Shown: positions 1 through 5,045 of the stretch, piece by piece | Numbering within the stretch: the stretch's first letter is position 1 | Layout: each line of letters opens with the position of its first letter | Origin: Actinomycetota bacterium | GTDB lineage: Bacteria; Cyanobacteriota; Vampirovibrionia; Obscuribacterales; Obscuribacteraceae | Assembly: GCA_903970355.1 (NCBI GenBank) | Contig: CAJCIF010000420.1 | Location: 1 to 5,045, forward strand | Reading direction: 5' to 3' | Length of the DNA: 5,045 nt | Made by a program: the position numbers and the translations under genes | Notes under the pieces: generated by a model | What the model saw: only the letters and a program-made list of their open reading frames with translations | The model's database searches: none | Told to the model about the DNA's origin: nothing

Positions 1-11
1 AGAATAAGCGT

Positions 12-542
12 TTAGCCAACGCGTTTCCAGCTAGATTTGTAATGCGACATGAGCCAGTGTCCGTCTTTTTTGACATAGACGCAGTTTATGTGTGATTCAA
101 ATTTAGCTGGATATTCGCCACCGTATTTTTTGACGGCAACATAGATAACTGTTGCTGTGTCACCTTTCACTTCTGCATAAGGTGTCGTTATGTCAAAAGA
201 GGCAAGTGGTGCATTCGATGAGGGTGCGTGCGCTGCCCATTTTTCCTTCATATGATCCAAAATTGCTTGTCGTCCGACGATCAATTTTTTCGTCACATCA
301 TCAAACGTTGTGCAGTTGTCTTCAATCAATTCCGCGCAAGTCTTAAAGTCTCCGTGCGTGTAGGAGTGGTTGAACTTTTCAACAGTGTCAATCACTACGC
401 TAGATTCAGAGCAAGCCGGATGCGGATCTATCGTTGATACCACGCATTGATTTTGTTCTTTGCTTTGATTTTCCTGGGCGGCCTTGCTTGCCATTGGAAA
501 TATCAGTGCCAGAACAATCAACGCGCCAGCCGTTTTATTCAT
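12..542 (-). CDS. Exported NTF2-like / SnoaL-like (DUF4440-type) protein
   Basis: A 176-residue protein with a clear Sec signal peptide: Lys3, a hydrophobic core at residues 5-17 and a likely cut after SKA (residue 21), or one residue later. A polar linker (22-48) leads to a domain at about 49-174 whose layout matches the NTF2/SnoaL cone fold. It has an N-terminal helix (IDTVEKFNHSYTHGDFKTC), a middle segment GRQAILDHM, and closing strands with DTATVIYVAV and DGHWLMSHYKSSW. Members of this fold bind small ligands or act as enzymes or immunity-type partners. No catalytic set is recognisable, so no reaction is assigned. The mature part has five cysteines (33, 44, 69, 77, 154), which could form disulfides outside the cytoplasm. 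The ATG start is supported by a GAGG ribosome-binding site 8 bases upstream (551-554). It lies 29 bases after the coiled-coil gene and is probably co-transcribed. The fold assignment is fairly good; the function is unknown. Confidence 0.8.
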   Translation of the reverse strand: MNKTAGALIVLALIFPMASKAAQENQSKEQNQCVVSTIDPHPACSESSVVIDTVEKFNHSYTHGDFKTCAELIEDNCTTFDDVTKKLIVGRQAILDHMKEKWAAHAPSSNAPLASFDITTPYAEVKGDTATVIYVAVKKYGGEYPAKFESHINCVYVKKDGHWLMSHYKSSWKRVG

Positions 543-571
543 TTGGATAACCTCGAGGATTCCAGATTGAA

Positions 572-841
572 CTATTCGCTACGAAGGGATCGATCTACAT
601 CTCTTAGCGCGTTGTCGGTATCGCGCAGATAATCGTTAACAGTGCCAAGTTGTTGTTGCAATCGGGAAATTTGATCGCTTATGCGATCGGCTGCCTCACG
701 CAAATGTTGTTCTTGATCCAGCAAAGCATCGCGAGATCGTCTCAAATTAGCATCCGTTGTTGCATCGAAAGCGGATGCCGACGTCGGCAACATCAGTGCG
801 GTTGTGAAAAAGAGGAAGCAGGAGAGCATTTTCTTAGCCAT
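572..841 (-). CDS. Small exported coiled-coil protein, function unknown
   Basis: An 89-residue protein. Residues 1-24 form a signal peptide: two lysines, a hydrophobic core CFLFFTTALMLP, and a likely signal peptidase I cut after SASA, just before Phe25. The mature part of about 65 residues is highly charged, with almost no aromatic residues after Phe25 apart from Tyr71. It has heptad-like spacing of Leu/Ile/Val (LLDQEQHLREAADRISDQI, then SRLQQQLGTVNDYLRDTDNAL), so it is probably one long helix that oligomerises outside the cytoplasm. Cys8 comes before the hydrophobic core, so it is not a lipobox cysteine. I chose the ATG at 841 because AAAGGA sits 6 bases upstream (848-853) and a signal peptide follows directly. 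The frame is open further upstream to 1033, but that would overlap the rluE-like gene and bury the signal sequence. I do not recognise a family; Lpp-like or adaptor-like structural roles are only analogies. Confidence 0.75.
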   Translation of the reverse strand: MAKKMLSCFLFFTTALMLPTSASAFDATTDANLRRSRDALLDQEQHLREAADRISDQISRLQQQLGTVNDYLRDTDNALRDVDRSLRSE

Positions 842-847
842 AATCGA

Positions 848-853
848 TCCTTT
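848..853 (-). promoter_or_regulatory. Shine-Dalgarno site fixing the start of the coiled-coil gene
   Basis: On the minus strand AAAGGA lies 6 bases before the ATG at 841. It decides between this internal start and the longer open frame reaching 1033, which has no comparable site and overlaps the preceding gene. Confidence 0.7.
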
Positions 854-898
854 CTTTTTGCAAGGCATGCGGAAGTGAGCTGATTTGCTCATTCCTAT

Positions 899-930
899 AT
901 TGCGCAATTGCAGTGACAATATATTACTGT
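899..930 (-). promoter_or_regulatory. Palindrome cluster, possible operator/promoter region of the coiled-coil gene
   Basis: The 140-base gap between the rluE-like stop and the coiled-coil gene holds several short dyads. They are the perfect 10-base ATTGCGCAAT (899-908), the overlapping GCAATTGC (904-911), and an imperfect 15-base dyad ACAATATATTACTGT (916-930, six-base arms with one mismatch around three bases). On the minus strand a TTGTCA (-35-like) precedes TATAGG (-10-like), but the spacing is only 14 bases, so the promoter call is weak. The place is right for a promoter or operator of the two exported-protein genes. No known regulator site is recognised. Confidence 0.25.
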
Positions 931-981
931 GAAACTGCATGCACGCTCGTTTTTCTAATAATTGGATTCCTGAGGCTTCCC

Positions 982-1587
982 CTACAGAATCGACAAGGCA
1001 TTGTTTAGTTCCTGAACTGTTAACTTTCGCCACTCGCCTGACTGTAAGCCGAGATCCGGGATTCTAAGAGCGCCGATTGCCGCCCTCACAAGGCGCAGGG
1101 TGGGACAGCCTATTTTGGCTGTCATTTTGCGAACTTGACGATTCTTACCTTCTGTAAGGGTCAGTTCAAGCCATGCCGTGGGAATATGCTTTCGTACCCG
1201 AATGGGATGAGAGCGCTCAGGAAGTGCTGGTTCAGTGGCAAGCAGTTTCGCCTTGCACGGCTTGGTAAGGTAGTCTTCGATATAAATTCCTCTTTGCAAC
1301 GCAGCGAGTGCGTCTTGGGATGGAACGTTTTCCACCTGTACTAAATAAGTTCTTTTGTGGGCGAAGAAAGGATCGAGTAGTTGATGATTGAGCTTATTGT
1401 CGTCGCTCAATAACAACAAACCTTCGCTGTCGTAATCGAGCCGCCCCAGAGGGTAAACGTTTTTCGGAAAGCCAAACTCGCTAAGCGTGCGCTTTTCAGA
1501 ATTATCTGGTTGGGTGAATTGACATAAAACACCGTATGGCTTGTTGAAGGCTATGTAAGTGGCCGTACTTTGAGGACTGTAGGGCAC
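982..1587 (-). CDS. rluE: RluE-like 23S rRNA pseudouridine synthase (RsuA/RluB/E/F family)
   Basis: A 201-residue enzyme that isomerises a uridine in large-subunit rRNA to pseudouridine. In E. coli, RluE acts on U2457 of 23S rRNA; the same target here is inferred. The family motifs are easy to see: FNKPYGVLCQF at residues 14-24, then GRLDYDSEGLLLLSDD at 48-63 with catalytic Asp51, the RluE-like IRVRKHIPTAWLELTLTEG at about 128-146, and GKNRQVRKMTAKIGCPTLRL at about 146-165. It starts almost directly at the catalytic domain. Like E. coli RluE it lacks the N-terminal S4 RNA-binding domain of RsuA, RluB and RluF, so this need not be a truncation. The start codon is GTG, with AAGGG 6 bases upstream inside the end of the preceding membrane-protein gene and a 2-base gap between stop and start. 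That layout points to translational coupling. It ends with TAG at 982-984. Family assignment is firm; the exact target base is less so. Confidence 0.93.
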   Translation of the reverse strand: MPYSPQSTATYIAFNKPYGVLCQFTQPDNSEKRTLSEFGFPKNVYPLGRLDYDSEGLLLLSDDNKLNHQLLDPFFAHKRTYLVQVENVPSQDALAALQRGIYIEDYLTKPCKAKLLATEPALPERSHPIRVRKHIPTAWLELTLTEGKNRQVRKMTAKIGCPTLRLVRAAIGALRIPDLGLQSGEWRKLTVQELNNALSIL

Positions 1588-1589
1588 TG

Positions 1590-1853
1590 CTAACCCTTTC
1601 TCACAACGGCAGAGCCAATGTAAAAAACAAGCGCACCGATAGCGCCGAATAAAATAGCACCGCCTCCATAAGCCTCAATTATGCTCCAGCGTCTTTCCGA
1701 TGCGTCATAAGCCGGCCGGGCCTGGTAATCATCTTCAACACTCTTGCCCCACAGATAGCCTCCCACAAAAAATGGCAGGATGATGCAGACCGCTAAAATT
1801 GCATTTCGCTTTAGCCAGTTGACAAATGTTTCGAAAAAGTTGGTTGAACTCAT
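1590..1853 (-). CDS. Small membrane protein with two transmembrane helices, function unknown
   Basis: An 87-residue protein with two hydrophobic helices at about 18-35 (ILAVCIILPFFVGGYLW) and 62-82 (YGGGAILFGAIGALVFYIG). The loop between them is charged (KSVEDDYQARPAYDASERRW). Lys15-Arg16 before the first helix and Arg85-Lys86 at the end suggest that both ends face the cytoplasm and the loop faces outward. I prefer the ATG at 1853, which has GGGA 6 bases upstream. An in-frame TTG at 1865 would add four residues (MGSN) but has a poorer upstream site. It is the first gene of a pair with rluE, its TAG ending 2 bases before the GTG of that gene. Its role is not recognised, and the coupling need not mean a shared function. 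Confidence 0.7.
   Translation of the reverse strand: MSSTNFFETFVNWLKRNAILAVCIILPFFVGGYLWGKSVEDDYQARPAYDASERRWSIIEAYGGGAILFGAIGALVFYIGSAVVRKG
1594..1598 (-). promoter_or_regulatory. Internal Shine-Dalgarno site for the GTG start of rluE
   Basis: On the minus strand AAGGG lies 6 bases before the GTG at 1587. It falls within the last sense codons (Lys-Gly) of the upstream membrane-protein gene. Ribosomes finishing that gene would uncover or reuse this site, which supports the non-ATG start and suggests coupled translation. Confidence 0.6.
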
Positions 1854-1930
1854 ATTTGATCCCAAGACGCCTATACGAAAGAGGTAACATATTTGCGAAT
1901 GCAGAATGATAATTATTTTGAGAAATTCAC
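1854..1930. promoter_or_regulatory. Divergent intergenic region between the membrane-protein/rluE pair and the EVE gene
   Basis: These 77 bases separate two genes read in opposite directions, so they must carry both promoters unless transcription enters from further away. On the plus strand GATAAT (1908-1913) matches the -10 consensus at five of six positions and sits 17 bases before the EVE start. It would give a leader of roughly 10 bases. No good -35 element stands at 16-18 bases from it. On the minus strand TATAGG, about 15-20 bases upstream of the membrane-protein ATG, is a weaker -10-like sequence. Promoter positions are tentative. Confidence 0.35.
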
Positions 1931-2401
1931 ATGGCCAAAAAGAATTACTGGTTGTTCAAATCTGAGCCAGAGTCGTTTTCAATAAACGATCTCGAGCATT
2001 TACCAAAGAAAACAACAAATTGGGATGGCGTTCGAAACTTTCAGGCCCGCAATTTTTTGAAGAACGAAATCAAAGAAGGTGACCAGGTTTTCTTCTACCA
2101 CAGTAATGCAGATCCGCCCGGAATCGTTGGCATCGCTGAAGTTGTAAAAGAAGGCTATCCCGATCACACCGCTTTTGATAAAAAGGATCACCACTACGAT
2201 CCCAAGAGCAATCCAGCCAAGCCGACCTGGTACATGGTCGATATTAAGCACGTAGAGACATTTAAAGAGCTAATTGGTTTGCCGGTGCTGAAAGAGCAGA
2301 AGGCCCTCAAAGACATGGTGCTCTTACAACGCAGCCGTCTGTCCATCCAGCCCGTTACGGAAGGGGAATGGCAGGCCATCCTCAAAATGGCGAAGTCTTA
2401 G
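1931..2401 (+). CDS. EVE-domain protein (THYN1-like, PUA-like fold)
   Basis: A 156-residue protein made up of a single EVE domain, the usual size for bacterial stand-alone members (COG2947-type, related to human thymocyte nuclear protein 1). The family signature runs through the whole chain: YWLFKSEPESFSINDL at 6-21, WDGVRNFQARNFL at 31-43, GDQVFFYHSN at 50-59, GIVGIAEVV at 64-72, YPDHTAFD at 76-83, HYDP at 88-91 and PTWYMVDI at 98-105. EVE domains share a fold with PUA and YTH domains and are known or proposed to bind modified bases in DNA or RNA through an aromatic pocket; the ligand here is unknown. No nuclease or helicase is attached, so it is not a restriction fusion. The ATG has a weak GAG-type site 8 bases upstream. 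It is the only plus-strand gene in the window, diverging from the rluE pair and converging on the peroxiredoxin gene, with 2 bases between stop codons. Confidence 0.93.
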   Translation: MAKKNYWLFKSEPESFSINDLEHLPKKTTNWDGVRNFQARNFLKNEIKEGDQVFFYHSNADPPGIVGIAEVVKEGYPDHTAFDKKDHHYDPKSNPAKPTWYMVDIKHVETFKELIGLPVLKEQKALKDMVLLQRSRLSIQPVTEGEWQAILKMAKS

Positions 2402-2403
2402 AG

Positions 2404-2877
2404 TTATTCAGCCTGAAGTTGGGCAAGCATTTTTTTTGCTTCCGAAACATGCTTTTGCACGTCCAACTGCGAATTGAATATGTTCCGCACAACACCTTTT
2501 TTGTCGATGATGTAAGTAACCCGGCCGGGCAAAAGTCCAAGTGTTGATGGCACTCCCCAGGCTGAGCGCACTTTACCGCCCGCATCGCTTAAAAGAAGAA
2601 ATGGCAGTTTGTGCTTCTCAGCAAATTGTTTGTGCGAATCTACAGAATCGGAACTAATCCCTATTACTTCTGCACCTTGATCCTTGAAGTCTTCGTACAC
2701 ATCACGAAATGCACATGATTCAATGGTGCAACCTGGTGTGTCGTCTTTTGGATAGAAATAAACAATAACTATCTTCTTGTCTCTGAAATCAGATAAACGC
2801 ACCTTTTGTCCGGATTCCGATTGCAGTTCGAAGTCTGGAGCTTCTTGATCGAGCGTGGCTTTATTACCGTTAGGCAT
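2404..2877 (-). CDS. bcp: Thioredoxin-dependent peroxiredoxin, PrxQ/Bcp type
   Basis: A 157-residue AhpC/TSA-fold peroxidase that reduces hydrogen peroxide and organic hydroperoxides in the cytoplasm, recycled by thioredoxin in known relatives. The core motif DDTPGCTIESCAFRD (residues 45-59) carries the peroxidatic Cys50 and a resolving Cys55 five residues later, the arrangement of atypical 2-Cys PrxQ enzymes. Thr47 and Arg119 (in PGRVTYIID) complete the expected active site. The N-terminal APDFEL and VRLSDFRDK segments and the YFYPKD strand are also typical. Length is normal for Bcp, and no signal peptide is seen. The ATG at 2877 starts 12 bases after the kinase stop with only a purine-rich AAGAAG upstream, so it is probably read from the kinase transcript. 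Its TAA (2404-2406) lies 2 bases from the stop of the convergent EVE gene. Identification is secure; the exact substrate range is not visible. Confidence 0.95.
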   Translation of the reverse strand: MPNGNKATLDQEAPDFELQSESGQKVRLSDFRDKKIVIVYFYPKDDTPGCTIESCAFRDVYEDFKDQGAEVIGISSDSVDSHKQFAEKHKLPFLLLSDAGGKVRSAWGVPSTLGLLPGRVTYIIDKKGVVRNIFNSQLDVQKHVSEAKKMLAQLQAE

Positions 2878-2889
2878 AATGTGTTCTTC

Positions 2890-4980
2890 TTAAAGTGGGG
2901 TTTGTTTGGATTTAGTTTTGGCTGTCACTTCTTTGTATAGATATTGCGCTCTAGCCAGGCGCGGATCGTTGTTTTTTAATGATGCGCCTATTTCAAAAAT
3001 TCGTTGGCAAATGTCCGCTGCTTCATCATACTTGCCGGCATCACTTTTAGCGCGAGCGAGATTATAGAGAATGGGAATTAGAAGTACGCTTTGTTCGCCG
3101 ACCGCTGGTTTCAAAACGGAAAGGGCCTGATTCAGTTCTTGAGAGGCTTCATCATTTTTGTTTTCTTCCAATAAAACTTCACCGAGTTCATTGTAGTAAG
3201 AAGCCAGTTTAGGGTGATTTTGATTTGTGGCCGCAATTTCAGTTTCAAGAGCATTACGTGCAAGTTTTTCACCATCTGAAAATCGGCGCCTTGAAAGCAT
3301 TAAGCTGGCTTGATCGCGCCTCAATCTTGCCTCCTCATCTTCCAATTCTGCCTTTGCGTTAATGCGAGCCAGTCGTTCGTAATAACGATAAGCTTCGGCT
3401 TTGTGATTCAATGCCAATTCGATTTCGAACAGTCTCAGCTGGATTTTAGAAACATTGGCGCGATTACCTTGTTGCAGTTTTAGGGCATCGAGAAGATTGC
3501 TTCTTGCTTCCTGGAGGTCGCCAGTATCTGCATTCAAGTCCGACATTCTTTCCAGGGCTTCAATTTTCGTTGGTGAATCCGGCCGTCCCTTCACATCTTC
3601 AAAAGCAATTACTTTTGCACAGGCATCTTTTGCTTCTGCAATCTTGCCCTGACCTTGATAAATCTTTGCCAGTAGAGGCCAAACCAAACCGTACTGCTCT
3701 TGATTTTCACCCGCATCTTTGGACAGTTTGAGGGCTTCCTGAGAATACTTGGCAGCGTCTGCGTAATTTCCTTCACGATATTTTTCAAGACCCAATTTCA
3801 TTTGTGATTCAAAGCCGTTTTTGTTTTCGGAATTTACCGTTGCACCATAGAAAAGCCACCAACCAAGAAGATTCATCACAACCAGGGCTCCCAATACGGC
3901 AGCCGTTGGCATAACCTGAAAGGCGTGTGCCTGCTCTACCACAGGTGGTGCCGGGGCTTTTTCCGACTTTGGATCGTCTGTGGGCGGCTGCGACTCTTCT
4001 TCAACGGCCGGAAATTCGGAAGTGACTTCCAGCGGTTCCACAATTGCAGTCATAGAGGCATGCGGTGTCAGCTCTTCGGAAATGCTTAGTGGTAACGGGG
4101 CATAACCGGGCAAGACTATTCCTTCGTTGCCGCCCTTTTCGGCGGCCAATATTGCCTCTTTCATTTCGCCCATGGTTTGAAATCTGTCCTCTGGATCTTT
4201 TGCCATCGCCTTAAAGACAACTTGTTCCAGGTTTGCATAAATGGGCTGAACGCGCAGTGTTTCACTGAATCCGGATGGCAGTTGATTGACGTGCTTATAT
4301 AAAACTTCAACCAGATCATTGCCTTCCAGTGGCGAAATACCAGTTAGTGTTTTGTACATAATGCAGCCCACGGAATAAATGTCCGAGCGAGCATCTAGAG
4401 TCATACCTTTGCATTGCTCTGGGCTCATGTAGAGCGGGCTGCCAAAAAGCTCACCTGTTTTTGTAAGCTCGGAACTTGCTCCATCCGGAGAAATTACTTT
4501 GGCGATTCCGAAATCCAATACTTTGACGAAATTATTTTCGCCTGCGTATTCAACGAGCATGAGATTACTGGGCTTAAGATCCCGATGGATAACGCCCTTT
4601 TGATGGGCATGTTCTAGGCCGGTGCATGTCTGTACGAAAATTGAAACAGCTATTTCTGTTGGGACAGGAACTACCTCATTGAGAAAAACATCGAAGTTTT
4701 TTCCAAGCAGAAATTCAGTGGCTAAAAAAGGATGTCCATCTTCGTCTGTACCAAAGTCATAGACACTTAAAATATGCGGATGATTCAGGCTGCTTACCGC
4801 TCGTGCTTCCTGCTCGAATCTCTTTAAAGCATTAGGATTGCCGGCATAATCATCGTGCAACCTTTTGATTGCAACGATGCGATTCATTTTTATTTGTCGG
4901 GCTTTGTAGACAACCCCCATTCCTCCCTCACCAATGAGTTCAAGAATTTCATATCGATTGGCGAGGATATTGCCTGACAT
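2890..4980 (-). CDS. Membrane-anchored Ser/Thr protein kinase (PknB type) with C-terminal TPR domain
   Basis: A 696-residue predicted receptor kinase. The N-terminal kinase domain (about 9-280) has every key element: glycine loop GEGGMGVV (17-24), ATP-binding Lys39 in VAIKR, helix-C Glu58, catalytic loop HRDLKPSN (132-139) with Asp134, DFG at 156-158, an activation segment with Thr173 and Thr175 as possible phosphosites, and MSPEQ (185-189) in place of APE. It should be an active Hanks-type kinase. A Pro/Glu-rich linker (about 290-355) leads to one transmembrane segment (about 358-380, containing GALVVMNLLGWWLFYG). After it come about seven TPR-like helix pairs (around 391-420, 430-461, 471-504, 511-542, 551-584, 591-626 and 631-666). 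The kinase would sit in the cytoplasm and the TPR part outside, where it could bind a protein or peptide. The start fits the usual dozen or so residues before RYEILELIGEG, but no Shine-Dalgarno site is visible. The bcp-like gene follows 12 bases later. Paralogue identity and substrates cannot be read from the sequence. Confidence 0.95.
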   Translation of the reverse strand: MSGNILANRYEILELIGEGGMGVVYKARQIKMNRIVAIKRLHDDYAGNPNALKRFEQEARAVSSLNHPHILSVYDFGTDEDGHPFLATEFLLGKNFDVFLNEVVPVPTEIAVSIFVQTCTGLEHAHQKGVIHRDLKPSNLMLVEYAGENNFVKVLDFGIAKVISPDGASSELTKTGELFGSPLYMSPEQCKGMTLDARSDIYSVGCIMYKTLTGISPLEGNDLVEVLYKHVNQLPSGFSETLRVQPIYANLEQVVFKAMAKDPEDRFQTMGEMKEAILAAEKGGNEGIVLPGYAPLPLSISEELTPHASMTAIVEPLEVTSEFPAVEEESQPPTDDPKSEKAPAPPVVEQAHAFQVMPTAAVLGALVVMNLLGWWLFYGATVNSENKNGFESQMKLGLEKYREGNYADAAKYSQEALKLSKDAGENQEQYGLVWPLLAKIYQGQGKIAEAKDACAKVIAFEDVKGRPDSPTKIEALERMSDLNADTGDLQEARSNLLDALKLQQGNRANVSKIQLRLFEIELALNHKAEAYRYYERLARINAKAELEDEEARLRRDQASLMLSRRRFSDGEKLARNALETEIAATNQNHPKLASYYNELGEVLLEENKNDEASQELNQALSVLKPAVGEQSVLLIPILYNLARAKSDAGKYDEAADICQRIFEIGASLKNNDPRLARAQYLYKEVTAKTKSKQTPL

Positions 4981-5045
4981 GTTGCAAATCGAAAATTTGA
5001 GGGACTAAAAGAAAGTTAGCACAAGCGCAGGCAAATGGCAGGTTG

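Noticed and set aside
818..820. Cys8 of the coiled-coil protein as a lipoprotein lipidation site.
   Set aside because: The cysteine precedes the hydrophobic core of the signal peptide. A lipobox cysteine must follow it. An AxA-type signal peptidase I site at residues 22-24 fits better.
966..990. An irregular hairpin (stem ATTC-TG-AGG, on the minus strand) spanning the rluE stop codon, considered as a terminator.
   Set aside because: The stem has two bulges, and no T tract follows it on the transcript strand; the next bases are CCAATTATTAGAAAAA. It does not fit an intrinsic terminator.
842..1033. An in-frame upstream extension of the coiled-coil gene that would give a 153-residue protein starting inside rluE.
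   Set aside because: It overlaps rluE by about 50 bases, has no ribosome-binding site at its start, and would place a typical signal peptide in mid-chain. The internal ATG at 841 has AAAGGA at ideal spacing.
1854..1865. A TTG start four codons upstream of the ATG chosen for the small membrane protein.
   Set aside because: The upstream sequence gives only a weak AGG at short distance, while the ATG at 1853 has GGGA 6 bases before it. The difference is only four residues, so this is a preference rather than proof.
1931..2401. The EVE gene as part of a modification-dependent restriction or other defence system.
   Set aside because: No nuclease, McrB-like ATPase, methyltransferase or mobile-element gene is present nearby. 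All neighbours look like housekeeping or envelope genes, and the protein is a single domain.
2425..2441. AAGCA, a run of T, then TGCTT, resembling a terminator hairpin near the convergent gene ends.
   Set aside because: The stem is only five base pairs, the T run is in the loop rather than after the stem, and it lies within the final codons of the peroxiredoxin gene (Lys-Lys encoded by the A run on the minus strand).
3455..3731. Plus-strand open frames opposite the kinase TPR region.
   Set aside because: They are antisense shadows of a strongly supported kinase-TPR gene, with low-complexity Ser/Leu/His-rich translations and no recognisable domain.

Overview
This 5,045-base window looks like an ordinary stretch of bacterial chromosome. 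It is tightly packed with seven protein genes, six on the minus strand and one on the plus strand. I see no rRNA, tRNA, CRISPR array, transposase, integrase or phage gene. Base composition looks moderate (roughly mid-40s % GC by eye, not counted). The mix is a PknB-type Ser/Thr kinase fused to a membrane anchor and tetratricopeptide repeats, a PrxQ/Bcp peroxiredoxin, an EVE-domain protein and an RluE-like pseudouridine synthase. That mix fits a free-living bacterium from a phylum rich in eukaryote-like kinases. Kinase-TPR receptors with a Pro/Glu-rich linker suggest the Cyanobacteria/Melainabacteria (Obscuribacterales-type) lineage, but planctomycetes or other phyla are not excluded. This placement is an inference from gene style only.

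Right part (2404-4980, minus strand). A 696-residue kinase with a transmembrane segment and about seven TPR-like repeats is followed 12 bases later by a 157-residue atypical 2-Cys peroxiredoxin of the PrxQ/Bcp type. The spacing suggests one transcript.

Middle (1931-2401, plus strand). A stand-alone EVE-domain protein converges tail to tail with the peroxiredoxin gene, with only 2 bases between the stop codons. It diverges from the next operon across a 77-base gap that must hold the promoters of both.

Left-middle (982-1853, minus strand). A small two-helix membrane protein is followed 2 bases later by an RluE-family 23S rRNA pseudouridine synthase that starts with GTG. The ribosome-binding site of the synthase lies inside the last codons of the membrane protein, so the pair is probably translationally coupled.

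Left (12-841, minus strand). After a 140-base gap with several short palindromes come two exported proteins: an 89-residue coiled-coil protein and, 29 bases on, a 176-residue NTF2/SnoaL-like protein. Both have clear Sec signal peptides and good Shine-Dalgarno sites.

I did not find a convincing new biological system. The most interesting leads are the receptor kinase-peroxiredoxin pair, the predicted TPR domain outside the cytoplasm, the modified-base-reader-like EVE gene facing a pseudouridine synthase operon, and the small exported coiled-coil protein of unknown function.
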